Notes: generated by a model from the sequence alone, not told the origin. A stretch of 64,000 bases of DNA from Hymenobacter metallicola (GCF_004745645.1 NZ_SRMB01000001.1:2294001-2358000); one strand, 5' to 3'; positions 25,873-33,899 are shown, counted from the first letter of the stretch. Numbers and translations: made by a program.

Positions 25873-26772
25873 ATGTCTCAGATTATCTACTCGCGGCTTG
25901 GTCGCCATTTTTCTGCCCTTCTGCTAGGAGGTGCGCTCCTCCTTTCATCTTGCTCGAAAGACCTAGACGTGGTGCCAAGCTCAGCACCAACCCCTGTTGC
26001 TCAATCAGGTAACGCGTTGGCCGCCTATGGTGATGTCGTAGCGGGATATCAAGCGTGGTTCCGGTATGACTCGGGCACACCTTTCTATAGTGTAACACTG
26101 CTTTACCCTGAGCTAGCAGAAGATATCCGCCTAGAGTTTTGGCAAGGATCTAACCTGGTTCTTGTTGCGCATGACGCATATACCTATATCGGTGATGATA
26201 CCTCGGCTAATTCAGCGCGCTTCTTCCAATTTCACTATACCATCCCGACGCAACTAGCCCCGGGTACCTATACCCTAATTATCCGGACACAATCGGATGA
26301 TAAAACGCTCACGGTTCCATACAACCATGATCCTAGTAATTATGTACGTTCACTGTCGGCCACTGTGAATGTTCTACCCACCCCTGTTGCCACGCGTTTG
26401 GGGACCGGCCTTTACCCTAGTACTCAGCCATCTTCGAGTCCTTATTCCCAGACCTTGAACTGGGACCCCTCTCGGTTCTCGGCTGGTACAGATTACCTTC
26501 GAGCATTTGCGAAAAATCAGTCTACCGGTACGTTATATCAACTGACTGATGCGAATGAGTACTACCTGCGAGCGACGCCTCCTTATGGAGGCCCCGTTTA
26601 TTACAGCTATTTTCAGAATACCGGCACAACGGAAGTGACCTTGAACGAGGCGAATCAGCCTCCGTTTTTGCCCGATGGATATTACTCCTTCTTCATTAAT
26701 GACTTTGCGTTAAAGACGATTGGTGGATACTCGGCACCGATCGGAACAGGAATTGCGCCTGAGGTGCCATAG
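25873..26772 (+). CDS. Putative lipoprotein (prophage cargo)
   Basis: 299 aa. Signal sequence ends in a lipobox (LLLSSCSKD, Cys near 27), followed by two beta-rich repeats: one about 45-165 and one about 175-290. Each begins with a Y..W..Y/F strand set and contains PGTYT or PDGYYS turns, suggesting two Ig-like domains. Codon use is more AT-rich than lysis genes. Has its own promoter-like element and terminator, so it is probably expressed in the lysogen at the cell surface. No specific family. Confidence 0.6.
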   Translation: MSQIIYSRLGRHFSALLLGGALLLSSCSKDLDVVPSSAPTPVAQSGNALAAYGDVVAGYQAWFRYDSGTPFYSVTLLYPELAEDIRLEFWQGSNLVLVAHDAYTYIGDDTSANSARFFQFHYTIPTQLAPGTYTLIIRTQSDDKTLTVPYNHDPSNYVRSLSATVNVLPTPVATRLGTGLYPSTQPSSSPYSQTLNWDPSRFSAGTDYLRAFAKNQSTGTLYQLTDANEYYLRATPPYGGPVYYSYFQNTGTTEVTLNEANQPPFLPDGYYSFFINDFALKTIGGYSAPIGTGIAPEVP

Positions 26773-26793
26773 AAGAGGCCTCTAGCAACATAT

Positions 26794-26824
26794 AAAAAAG
26801 CCCCGTCGTAGGTCGGGGCTTTTT
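26794..26824. terminator. Rho-independent terminator
   Basis: AAAAAGCCCCG / CGGGGCTTTTT stem with 8-nt loop 20 bp after the lipoprotein stop; symmetrical A/T runs suggest bidirectional use. Confidence 0.9.
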
Positions 26825-26838
26825 CGTTTCTTACCCTC

Positions 26839-26991
26839 GTGAATAGACGCTTCTCTACGTTAGAAAACCTGCTGGACTTTCTGGCTTATCACCCCTGGTT
26901 ACGGTGGCCGAGGAAAATCTTGAAGTGGGCCTTCCTGGCATTACTTGTTTTCGGAGTAGGCAAGTACCTGCTCTTAACGTTTCTGGCCTGA
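26839..26991 (+). CDS. Short membrane protein
   Basis: 50 aa from GTG 26839. An amphipathic/basic N-terminal part (NRRFSTLENLL, WLRWPRKILKW) is followed by one TM (AFLALLVFGVGKYLLLTFLA). The TGA overlaps the ATG of the next gene (TGATG), a strong sign that it is translated. Function unknown. Confidence 0.55.
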   Translation: MNRRFSTLENLLDFLAYHPWLRWPRKILKWAFLALLVFGVGKYLLLTFLA

Positions 26992-27245
26992 TGCCTATTT
27001 CCCACTACGGCTTCCGCGCACTTCCATTCCCGGAGCAACTAGCTGTCATCTGGGCCGAGGGCACCTTCCTGGCCACGCGCTGGGAGGAAGAGGATGCCGT
27101 GAACCTGTACCACATGGGCACCTTCTTCGCCGAGGTGTTTTATGACCCAGACGAGAACAAGATGTTGAGCACACGCACTTTCACGAGTAGGGAGTGCCTA
27201 TTAGACTATGCTGTATTTATCAAGCTGAATGACTTGGAAACATGA
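26991..27245 (+). CDS. Small soluble protein, function unknown
   Basis: 84 aa starting MPISHYGFRALPFPEQLAVIWAEG. The ATG at 26991 is chosen because it overlaps the stop of the upstream short membrane protein; an upstream in-frame start would overlap that gene. Residues LATRWEEEDAVNLYHMG and FFAEVFYDPDENKM resemble small 'WEEE' host/phage proteins of Bacteroidota with no known function. A hairpin with T-run follows. Confidence 0.55.
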   Translation: MPISHYGFRALPFPEQLAVIWAEGTFLATRWEEEDAVNLYHMGTFFAEVFYDPDENKMLSTRTFTSRECLLDYAVFIKLNDLET

Positions 27246-27277
27246 AAAAGTCCTAGCCATTTGGTCAGGGCTTTTTT
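27245..27277 (+). terminator. Rho-independent terminator
   Basis: Stem AGTCCT/AGGGCT (one G-T pair) flanked by AAAA and followed by six T residues; it begins at the stop codon of the 84-aa gene. Confidence 0.7.
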
Positions 27278-27292
27278 GTAACGTTGTAGTTC
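27277..27292. repeat. 16-nt repeat TGTAACGTTGTAGTTC, copy 1
   Basis: Located 5 bp upstream of the membrane-protein ATG at 27297. Fifteen of 16 bases recur at 28286-28301, upstream of the DUF2806 gene. Both copies immediately follow a hairpin. Confidence 0.6.
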
Positions 27293-27296
27293 CACT

Positions 27297-28151
27297 ATGA
27301 CAGTTCTTACGTCAATGACAGAAAAAGTAGGTTTAATCAGAAACCCTCTTACAATTATTGCGATTTTCGCTGGTATCGCAGAAGTAAGTGGTACTATCGT
27401 AGCACCATTGTTAGAGAAGGAAAACCAAAAGATATTCGTATGGTTTTTAATGTTCTTTCCGACTTTACTTATTGGCTTATTTTTTTATATTTTATACAAT
27501 AAAAATAAAGTTTTATATGCTCCTTCTGACTTTGCAGATGAAAGACATATAGCCTATATTTTTGATAAGGAAGCATCGAAATCTGTTCCAGTAGAAGTGG
27601 TTTATGATAGTTCAAGTTCTATTAATGTTAGTGCTTCAGGGCAGATAAATGTTTCTCAAGAAGGTAATCTTTCTACATCGCTAGGTGAGAATAGTGTTCA
27701 AAAAGATAATGTAATACTGGATTATAGTGTTCTCTCTACTTTATATGAAGTTGGAGGATTTGTAAGACATATGTCAACATTTGGCTACAATTTCGATATA
27801 TATAACCCGGTTAACAAGGAAGATCATCCATCTATTAACCCTATTATCAACAATAGAGGATTGTGGATTGGAACTAATGTTCCATTGAATATTGCAAAGC
27901 AGGTAATTCAAGAGACTACAAATTATTACCGACACATAGAATACATAGCTTTGGTAGGTGGCCGCACTACTAATTTTTTGAATAATGATAAGAATAGTCC
28001 AAGAAATATGGTATTCGTTGGAGGAGCAACTAAGGCTGCTATTGATATGTATAATCTAAGACCGATGTCAGCGCAAGATTTAAGCAAAGTGCAAACGTTG
28101 ACAAGCGTGAGTGAGCTACACTCCTTTTTATTAAGTTTCGTAGTTACATAG
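27297..28151 (+). CDS. Two-TM membrane-anchored protein, AT-rich cargo
   Basis: 284 aa (an ATG at 27315 would shorten it by 6). N-terminus RNPLTIIAIFAGIAEVSGTIV and IFVWFLMFFPTLLIGLFFYILY form a TM hairpin followed by LYAPSDFADERHI. This N-terminal module is widespread in bacterial hypothetical proteins, often as a membrane anchor for a cytoplasmic domain. Residues 120-284 are a soluble domain with IEYIALVGGRTTNF and MVFVGGATKAAIDMYNL, not recognised. Strongly AT-rich compared with phage genes, single-gene unit after a terminator. A defence or sensor role is possible but unproven. Confidence 0.55.
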   Translation: MTVLTSMTEKVGLIRNPLTIIAIFAGIAEVSGTIVAPLLEKENQKIFVWFLMFFPTLLIGLFFYILYNKNKVLYAPSDFADERHIAYIFDKEASKSVPVEVVYDSSSSINVSASGQINVSQEGNLSTSLGENSVQKDNVILDYSVLSTLYEVGGFVRHMSTFGYNFDIYNPVNKEDHPSINPIINNRGLWIGTNVPLNIAKQVIQETTNYYRHIEYIALVGGRTTNFLNNDKNSPRNMVFVGGATKAAIDMYNLRPMSAQDLSKVQTLTSVSELHSFLLSFVVT

Positions 28152-28235
28152 ATTGTTGCTAATAAACTGGCTATGAAGTATGCTAAATGGGTAGATGTCG
28201 TATTTATCCATTTTCTCCTTTTTGCTTGTTTCTAA

Positions 28236-28278
28236 CCCGAGATCGTTTCAACCAATATACCCTGACTTACATCTCGGG
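28236..28278. terminator. Inverted repeat before DUF2806 gene
   Basis: Perfect 8-bp arms CCCGAGAT/ATCTCGGG with a 27-nt loop; no real T-run, so a weak terminator or an RNA element. Directly followed by the second copy of the 16-nt repeat. Confidence 0.4.
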
Positions 28279-28285
28279 ACATTTC

Positions 28286-28301
28286 TGTAACGTTGTAATT
28301 C
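28286..28301. repeat. 16-nt repeat TGTAACGTTGTAATTC, copy 2
   Basis: One mismatch to the copy at 27277-27292; lies 26 bp upstream of the DUF2806 gene start. Contains the palindromic core AACGTT and could be a shared promoter/operator or a recombination seam. Confidence 0.6.
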
Positions 28302-28326
28302 TGACCTTCCTCTCAACTTATCCTAT

Positions 28327-29430
28327 ATGTCCGACGAAGAAAACAAGTCTCTAATTAATGTTAAAGATTTAGCTGGGCTATCAGGACCGCTAACTAAACT
28401 GGTAGAAACCATTAACAATGCAGGTGCTCGTGTAAGCGATGCAGTCCAATGCTTAGCCAACGTGCTTGTTCTAGATAAAAAAAGAGCTGAAAACGAAGCT
28501 CACCGCATCCGAACTGTTGGCGCAGCCGAAACTCAGACAACTACTGAGAGGGCGAAGGCTTATATGGAGTTTATTAATGGGGGACAGGCCCAACTACAGG
28601 AAATGAATTTCGACGGAAAAGAGGCCTCTGCTAAGCTCATAGGTATCCCTGCTGAGGTAAAGAACCTTAAGCAGCGAGTAGAAAATAGAGTGATGTATGA
28701 AAACGTCCTGCATCAACTGAATAGGGAGGCTGTTCAGGACTTTGCAGCTCAAGCTCTAGCTAATGAAGAAGATGTTTCTGAGGAGCCTGTTAACCCAGAT
28801 TGGACAGCAAGGCTCTTCAATATATCTCAGGAAGTGAGCTCAGAAGAGATGCACGCTCTATTTGGAAAGATACTTGCGGGTGAAATTAAAAAGCCAGGTT
28901 CCTTCTCTCTAAGAACTCTAGAGGTAGTAAGGAATCTTACAAGTAACGAAGCCGCACTGCTAAAAAAGGTAGCACCTTTTGTTTGTAATAGTAAAGGAAC
29001 CGGGGTTCTACTAACAGGGCTAAGTGATTACGATGGCGAGTTTCTATCAAGACAGGGTATATCGCATTTAGATAAAGTGACTTTAAGCGACGCAGGTTTG
29101 CTATCTGCCCATGATACGGTACTTGCTTCCGTTACAGGGCCCTGTCGTTCAGGTCTCGCTCTTGGTAATATTGCTTTCATCTACGAATTTGATGAAGAAA
29201 AGAAATTTACTTTCAAGGGCCTGCCTCTTACTTCAGCGGGCTTTAACCTATTTAAACTGATTGTCAAAGACATAGAAGTTAATATTGAAGTTATAGAAGA
29301 AATAGGAAAGAAAATGTTCAAGGCTGGTGTAGACAGACTTTCTTATGGTCGTGTTATCGGTAGCACTGAGACTGGTATGCTTGTCGAGGACAACCCTACT
29401 AATCTCGATTACCTAAAAGAAGTAAGATAA
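28327..29430 (+). CDS. DUF2806 family protein
   Basis: 367 aa. An N-terminal coiled-coil part (residues 20-140, KKRAENEAHRIRTVGAAETQTTTERAKAYMEF) is followed by the DUF2806 pattern DWTARLFNISQEVSSEEMHALFGKILAGEIKKPGSFSLRTLEVVRNLTSNEAALL (about 158-215). The rest of the domain lacks catalytic motifs I can name. DUF2806 genes occur sporadically in prophages and genomic islands; function is unknown. AT-rich relative to phage genes. Its TAA overlaps the start of the following remnant (TAATG). Confidence 0.65.
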   Translation: MSDEENKSLINVKDLAGLSGPLTKLVETINNAGARVSDAVQCLANVLVLDKKRAENEAHRIRTVGAAETQTTTERAKAYMEFINGGQAQLQEMNFDGKEASAKLIGIPAEVKNLKQRVENRVMYENVLHQLNREAVQDFAAQALANEEDVSEEPVNPDWTARLFNISQEVSSEEMHALFGKILAGEIKKPGSFSLRTLEVVRNLTSNEAALLKKVAPFVCNSKGTGVLLTGLSDYDGEFLSRQGISHLDKVTLSDAGLLSAHDTVLASVTGPCRSGLALGNIAFIYEFDEEKKFTFKGLPLTSAGFNLFKLIVKDIEVNIEVIEEIGKKMFKAGVDRLSYGRVIGSTETGMLVEDNPTNLDYLKEVR

Positions 29431-29644
29431 TGAGGCGGTGCATATACGTTCTTCTTTTTTTTGCTTGCTCTTAGTACTTCTACGGTTGCTCAAAAGTACG
29501 AGTACAAAGGGCTGCAGAACTTTCCTGGATAGTACTACCCACAAAGTGAGCTATTCCGGCGTTATCGAAGTGCCAGGCGTTACCCAAGCCAAGCTTCTCA
29601 CCAAAATCAAAGCCTTGCTACAGGCAATTACCGTTCAGCCGTAG
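29430..29644 (+). pseudogene. Remnant of secreted DUF4468-type protein
   Basis: ATG at 29430 begins MRRCIYVLLFF. A one-base shift at the T8 run (29454-29462) would give a normal signal peptide ending LALSTSTVAQKYEYKGLQ, then a stop. A third frame continues as DSTTHKVSYSGVIEVPGVTQAKLL, the start of a DUF4468 domain (pattern vD..T.kisYsgvvevpgv.k..L). At least two frameshifts, and the C-terminal half is missing where the integrase gene begins. DUF4468 is a Bacteroidota secreted-protein family, so this is a truncated host or cargo gene. Confidence 0.6.
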
Positions 29645-30930
29645 ATGCCCCAGTCAGCTGGGCCATCGGTGCCGGTGGCCCGCATCGGTAGGCGCTCGGG
29701 CCCAATGTCCAGCGGATGCTTACGCGGCGCGCCGAACACCCGATTGATATCCTCGGCAATCGTCTTGTCCAGAATCTTGGCGTAGATGCGCTCGGTCATC
29801 TTGATGCTGGAGTGGCCCAGGATTTTGCTGACGACTTCCATGCGCACGCCGGCATTGAGCAGCAACACGCCGGCCGTCTTGCGGCCGATATGCGTGGTCA
29901 GACGTTCCACACTCAAGCCGCACAACGCGGCCACCTCTTTCAAGTAGCGGTTATAGTTCTGGTTGGAGATGACCGGCAGCTGCTGCTCATAGCGGGCCAG
30001 GATGCGCTCGGCCTCGGGAAGCAGTGGCACGATACACTCGTAGGGTTTATCCATCGTGCTCTTCTGACGAACGATCTTCAGCCAGCGGCGCCCGTCATGG
30101 CCCCGGCTCACGTCCCGTGGTATGCGCAGATTCGCTAGGTCAGCATACGCTAGCCCTGTCCAGCATTGAAACACGAAGCAATCGGCCGCACGCTGCACCG
30201 CCTGTAGGGAAAAAGGATAGTAGCTGACTCTGCCCAGCTCATCCAGGTCCAGGAAGATGAGTTCTTTCGGGGCGGCCTTGCGCATGGTGTAGCCGGCCAT
30301 GGGATTCGTGGTCAGGTGCTTGCGCCGTATGCCCCAAAGCAGGACCTGCTTCACACATTCCAGCGTCTTTTGCGCGTAGGGCTTCCCAGCACTTTTGGAG
30401 AGACGCAGCCAGTGGAAGTAGGCATCGGCCGTATTGTGGTCGAACGTTTCGGGCCGCATGTCCAACTCCTCCCGGGCTTTTAGAAAGGCCTCCAACGAGC
30501 GACGACGGGTGCGGTACACGGCCAGGGTCGAAGTCGAGATTTCTACATCGACCAACGAGGCCTTTTCTTGTAGGAAGCTATCGAATAGCTCCAGCAGGTT
30601 CAGCTTCGAATAGCCTCCTGCCTTGTAGAGCTTCACCAGCGCGGCGGCGGTGTAGGGGGTTTTCTCACGAATGAAATGATCTTCCAATTCCTCGAAGGCG
30701 TCCCGTACTCGTTTGAGCTTTGCATTGGCGTAATCGGCGGCTTCTCCCCTACCCTTCACCCGTTGCTGCCCTGGGTTCCAATCTTTATAGAGCACCTTCA
30801 CCTCGGTTGCAAACGGCGTCGTCTGCTCGCCATCGACAGTGACACGGACAGTAATCGTACCGGGCCGCGCCTTGTCTGTGGTGTTGGCGCGGAATAAGAA
30901 TCGAATGAGCATGCGCTGTTTCATGGCCAA
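29635..30930 (-). CDS. Tyrosine recombinase/integrase (prophage 1)
   Basis: 431 aa, or 429 from the second Met. Bacteroidota-type phage/transposon integrase: an arm-binding N-domain (1-95), core-binding helices (105-215), and catalytic domain with K near 290, HIGR (H347, R350), LGHSS (H373) and Y383. The position of the first catalytic Arg reads TGLAYADL (258-265), Ala replacing Arg, a substitution also known in some Bacteroidota integrases. Its 5' end faces the tRNA-Ser 3' end, the usual layout for integrating at a tRNA. It probably serves the prophage to its left. Confidence 0.85.
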   Translation of the reverse strand: MAMKQRMLIRFLFRANTTDKARPGTITVRVTVDGEQTTPFATEVKVLYKDWNPGQQRVKGRGEAADYANAKLKRVRDAFEELEDHFIREKTPYTAAALVKLYKAGGYSKLNLLELFDSFLQEKASLVDVEISTSTLAVYRTRRRSLEAFLKAREELDMRPETFDHNTADAYFHWLRLSKSAGKPYAQKTLECVKQVLLWGIRRKHLTTNPMAGYTMRKAAPKELIFLDLDELGRVSYYPFSLQAVQRAADCFVFQCWTGLAYADLANLRIPRDVSRGHDGRRWLKIVRQKSTMDKPYECIVPLLPEAERILARYEQQLPVISNQNYNRYLKEVAALCGLSVERLTTHIGRKTAGVLLLNAGVRMEVVSKILGHSSIKMTERIYAKILDKTIAEDINRVFGAPRKHPLDIGPERLPMRATGTDGPADWGIYG

Positions 30931-31090
30931 CCATTTTGACTAATCTGGTTGGCAATTTTACTAAGAAGGTTATCGGATAGATACAGCGCAACGGGGGTTG
31001 TATCCAAAAGTAATTGCTGTATACAGGGCTGTATACAAAACTCAAACCGCCTTTACTGCCCAAAAACCGCGTTTTCACTAGCGTAAGGGC

Positions 31091-31126
31091 AAAAAAGAAG
31101 CCCCGTTCCAAAGCTGAAACGGGGCT
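31091..31126 (-). terminator. Terminator of tRNA-Ser
   Basis: Read on the - strand: AGCCCCGTT and AACGGGGCT form a 9-bp stem followed by TTCTTTTTT. Lies 16 bp beyond the tRNA-Ser 3' end. Confidence 0.85.
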
Positions 31127-31141
31127 GCAAGCACTCAGATG

Positions 31142-31226
31142 CAGAGGAGGAGGGATTCGAACCCCCGGACCTTTAACAGTCAACGGTTTTCAAGACCGCC
31201 GCAATCGACCACTCTGCCACTCCTCT
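31142..31226 (-). tRNA. tRNA-Ser (TGA)
   Basis: Acceptor AGAGGAG/CTCCTCT (7 bp), anticodon loop CTTGAAA giving TGA, a long variable arm as required for tRNA-Ser, T-loop TTCGAAT, discriminator G, no encoded CCA. It separates the two integrase genes and is probably the attachment gene for one or both prophages (inference). Confidence 0.92.
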
Positions 31227-31352
31227 AAAAGCATTCAACAGCCTTGGGGGCTGTTAAATGGTAACTAACAATGCAGAGAGGGGGGAACTCAAGTTTCAGA
31301 CGCCCCAGAACACTCATTGTCTTCCCGGCCACGTTCTGGCCGATTGACATTG

Positions 31353-31360
31353 CAAATATA
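31353..31360 (-). promoter_or_regulatory. Promoter -7 element TATATTTG for tRNA-Ser
   Basis: Exact match to the Bacteroidota TAnnTTTG consensus on the - strand, about 127 bp upstream of the tRNA 5' end. It is the only good match in this interval. Confidence 0.5.
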
Positions 31361-31390
31361 AACACCTTTTTAGCTTGGTTGTACACGGTT

Positions 31391-31421
31391 TGTTCTACTT
31401 ATGTTATACAACTGTTCTACT
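31391..31421. repeat. Direct repeats TGTTCTACT near second integrase
   Basis: TGTTCTACT at 31391-31399 and again at 31413-31421, 22 bp apart, beside the 3' end of the second integrase gene. A further copy is at 33771-33779, upstream of the repressor. Could be integrase arm-type sites. Confidence 0.4.
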
Positions 31422-32847
31422 GGTTCTGAGACTCAGGACCATATAATTCATGGGCGCGGTGGGCCAGCTGGTCTTTTTCCAGCGAGCCGGCGTATCGTTC
31501 GGTTTGTTCAACGCTTTCGTGGTTGAGCATGTCGCGCAGGTCGAAAGAGCCGACGCCCTTTCGGCGGGCCATTGCCGTGAAGGAATGGCGGGCTACGTGG
31601 TTGGTGATGTGCTTCTGAATGCCAGCGTGCTCGGTGGCTACTTTCTTAATGTATTGGTTTAATAAGGTGGTCAAGGATTCAATGCGCTTGAGCAGGGCCA
31701 CGTAGTGCGCCCGGAACTCGTGGCTTTCTTCGAGCTGGGTGACGCTCCAGCCTTCGGGGTATTTGGTGTACCACTCCCGGGCATCGAGCAGGGGCAGCAC
31801 GAAGTCGTTTTCCGTAACGTGGCCCGCATAGCGGTGCAGCACCCGGTCCAGGCGCTCGTGGCGGGCCACGGTCTTCCACTTGCCGGTTTTCTGCTCCTGA
31901 AATTTAATGTCCTGCTGCACCGTGCGCCAGCGCAGCAGCAGCACGTCGGCCACCCGGGCGCCGAATAGATAATACTGCAGCAGCCAGGCGTCGCGCGAAA
32001 CCTGGTACCACTTCTCGGCGGGCAGCTCCACGGTTTCCAGGGCCAGCACCTCCTCGTCGGATAGCTTTTCCTTTTCCTTGGCCTCCCCGGTACCCAGGCT
32101 CATGCGCTTGAAAGGGTTCTGGTGGTATTCGAGTTTGTTATCATCAATGGCCAGGGCCACGATGGTTTTGATAAAGGAGAGTTCTTTGGCCGGGGTCTGG
32201 CCCTTGTTGCCTACTACTTTTTCCAGCCACACGCGGTAGTCGCGGATAAAGGAGGCCGTCAACTCCGAGAAGGGCAACGGGCGGGCGGGCTGGCCCTCGG
32301 TCAGGGGAACCCAGCCCGTGAGCAGTTGGGAGCGGTCCGCACCGTCGGCAATCTTTTTCAGGCGGCCGGGCTTCATGCTTGGATCTATCCAGCCCCGGTA
32401 CACCTTGAGCTTGTTGAGAATGCTTTCCAGCTTCTCAGCGGAGCGGGGGTTGCCGTGCACCTTGCGGCGAGCTACTTCCTTGGCAAAGTAGGCCAGAAAG
32501 TCTTCCTGGGCGGGCGTGGGCGCGGCCGGGGCCTTGCCGGGCTCGTGGCCGGCCTTCACCGCATCACGCCACGCCGCCGAAGTCAGGGTGGGGTCGTAGT
32601 TAATCCAGGCCATGGCCAGCTTGAGGCGGCGCTGAATGGTTTTGTTGAAGGACTCGGCGCCCGTGTTCTTGCTACGAATCCAGTTCGGCTTCTGCAGGCT
32701 GCCGTCTTCGTTCCAGTCCTTTTCAGGGACGGCAAAGCCCAGGCTCAGGTATTTGGCCTGGCGGTTGACGGTAAACACTAAGTTGACCGGGCGCGGCCCA
32801 CCCGGTTGCAAGGCGGGCCGCAGAATGGCTTTGCAGGTAGCGGCCAT
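31417..32847 (-). CDS. Tyrosine recombinase/integrase (prophage 2)
   Basis: 476 aa. A Bacteroidota-type Arm-DNA-binding N-terminus (VNLVFTVNRQAKYLSLGFAVPEKDWNE), core-binding helices and a full catalytic set: R298 in LFGARVADVL, H417/R420 in NHVARHSF, H443 in LNHES and Y452 in TERYAG. It is quite different from the 431-aa integrase, so two independent elements are present. Its 3' end faces the tRNA-Ser 5' flank, and its 5' end is next to the repressor, so it belongs to the rightward prophage. Confidence 0.87.
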   Translation of the reverse strand: MAATCKAILRPALQPGGPRPVNLVFTVNRQAKYLSLGFAVPEKDWNEDGSLQKPNWIRSKNTGAESFNKTIQRRLKLAMAWINYDPTLTSAAWRDAVKAGHEPGKAPAAPTPAQEDFLAYFAKEVARRKVHGNPRSAEKLESILNKLKVYRGWIDPSMKPGRLKKIADGADRSQLLTGWVPLTEGQPARPLPFSELTASFIRDYRVWLEKVVGNKGQTPAKELSFIKTIVALAIDDNKLEYHQNPFKRMSLGTGEAKEKEKLSDEEVLALETVELPAEKWYQVSRDAWLLQYYLFGARVADVLLLRWRTVQQDIKFQEQKTGKWKTVARHERLDRVLHRYAGHVTENDFVLPLLDAREWYTKYPEGWSVTQLEESHEFRAHYVALLKRIESLTTLLNQYIKKVATEHAGIQKHITNHVARHSFTAMARRKGVGSFDLRDMLNHESVEQTERYAGSLEKDQLAHRAHELYGPESQNQ

Positions 32848-32917
32848 AGGAAATCAGGGAAAGGAATGGGGTGTAAGCAGGGAGCCAGCCCCGTTTCCGG
32901 AGCGGTTGCAGCAGTAA

Positions 32918-32933
32918 AAGTTGCACGCAACTT
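32918..32933. promoter_or_regulatory. Operator palindrome AAGTTGCACGCAACTT
   Basis: Arms AAGTTGC/GCAACTT around a 2-bp centre, between the integrase start (32847) and the repressor stop (32956). The same GCAAC half-site recurs many times around the repressor/Cro switch, so this site may couple integrase expression to lysogeny. Confidence 0.6.
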
Positions 32934-32955
32934 CCCTGTAAAGTAAAAAAACAGC

Positions 32956-33690
32956 TTAGCGAATCGGAGCCCGTTCCGCGAACTCCTGGACCAGCCACAT
33001 GGAGCGTATCTGGTTGCGGGGCACGGGGTACGGAGACATGGGCGTTTCCGAATCCGAGTGCAGCATCAGGAAGCCCTGGGTGGACAAATCGTTGCCGTGG
33101 ATGCGTTTAATAACTAGGTATTCTCCAAAACAAATAATCACTACCCGCTCGTAAATGGAGTGCCATTTCGCTTCGGCAATGAGGTCTGCCACCACTTTAG
33201 AGCCGTGGGGCAGGGTCTTTTCCATACTGTCTCCGTTCACTTCGAAGATAGCGGAATTAGCATATTTGTTTCCCGGATCATTGGCTAGGGTCAGCTTGAA
33301 TGTATCCAGGCTGGCGAGCGACTTAATAACATTGGATGAAGCCATTTCTGCAAAGCCCGCGCGGGCCACAATAGGTATGTAAGGTAGGTCGAGAGCAAAC
33401 GCGCGAGGGTATTCGTCTGGTACAATTTTAACATTGTTTTCGACCAACGGCACGTCTCCACCGTGCAACATAGCCAGTTCGTCGGGCAATAACAATTGTT
33501 CTAATGGATAATCGAACACTTGCGCAATCTTTTCGCGCATATCACGCTTGGGAAAACTCTTGCCTTCCACCCAGCGCGTTACGGTAGACTTGTCTACTCC
33601 TAGCATTGCAGCGAACTTATTGTTGCGCAACTTCCTCTCTTCTAAAATCCGCTGGATTAACATATTTATGGTACTTGGCGTGGTTGGCAT
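32956..33690 (-). CDS. LexA-like (S24) phage repressor
   Basis: 244 aa. N-terminal helix-turn-helix (KFAAMLGVDKSTVTRWVEGKSFPKRD, about 25-50). The C-terminal S24 peptidase domain has a likely Ala-Gly cleavage site at 111-112 (VARAGFAEM), the nucleophile Ser155 in NGDSM and the Lys general base at 195 in YLVIKRI. Such CI-type repressors keep the prophage silent and self-cleave upon SOS induction. Divergent from a Cro-like gene, with GCAAC operators in the intergenic region and inside the gene. An internal start at Met10 is possible. Confidence 0.9.
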   Translation of the reverse strand: MPTTPSTINMLIQRILEERKLRNNKFAAMLGVDKSTVTRWVEGKSFPKRDMREKIAQVFDYPLEQLLLPDELAMLHGGDVPLVENNVKIVPDEYPRAFALDLPYIPIVARAGFAEMASSNVIKSLASLDTFKLTLANDPGNKYANSAIFEVNGDSMEKTLPHGSKVVADLIAEAKWHSIYERVVIICFGEYLVIKRIHGNDLSTQGFLMLHSDSETPMSPYPVPRNQIRSMWLVQEFAERAPIR

Positions 33691-33708
33691 TGGAGAGATT
33701 GAAGAATA

Positions 33709-33811
33709 TGCAACTTTTTAGACAATTTCCTTGCAACTGACTAGGAATTGTTGCGCACATCTTGCAACTTTGTTCTACTTCCAATGAGGATGCAACTAAG
33801 GTACGCAACTA
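33709..33811. promoter_or_regulatory. GCAAC operator cluster between repressor and Cro-like gene
   Basis: Half-sites TGCAACT at 33709, 33732, 33763 and 33791, GTTGCGCA at 33750 and CGCAACT at 33804, plus palindrome GTTGCGCAAC at 33622-33631 inside the repressor gene and GTTGCAAC at 34107-34114 in the Cro-like gene. This density in a divergent switch region is typical of CI/Cro operators. Confidence 0.65.
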
Positions 33812-33899
33812 TTCCAGAAATCGTTGTACGCGGCTTCCAAAAAAGTTCCACCGCGCTTCCACAAAGGTTGTTAAAACCGCTTCAAAATAGAACCAGCCG

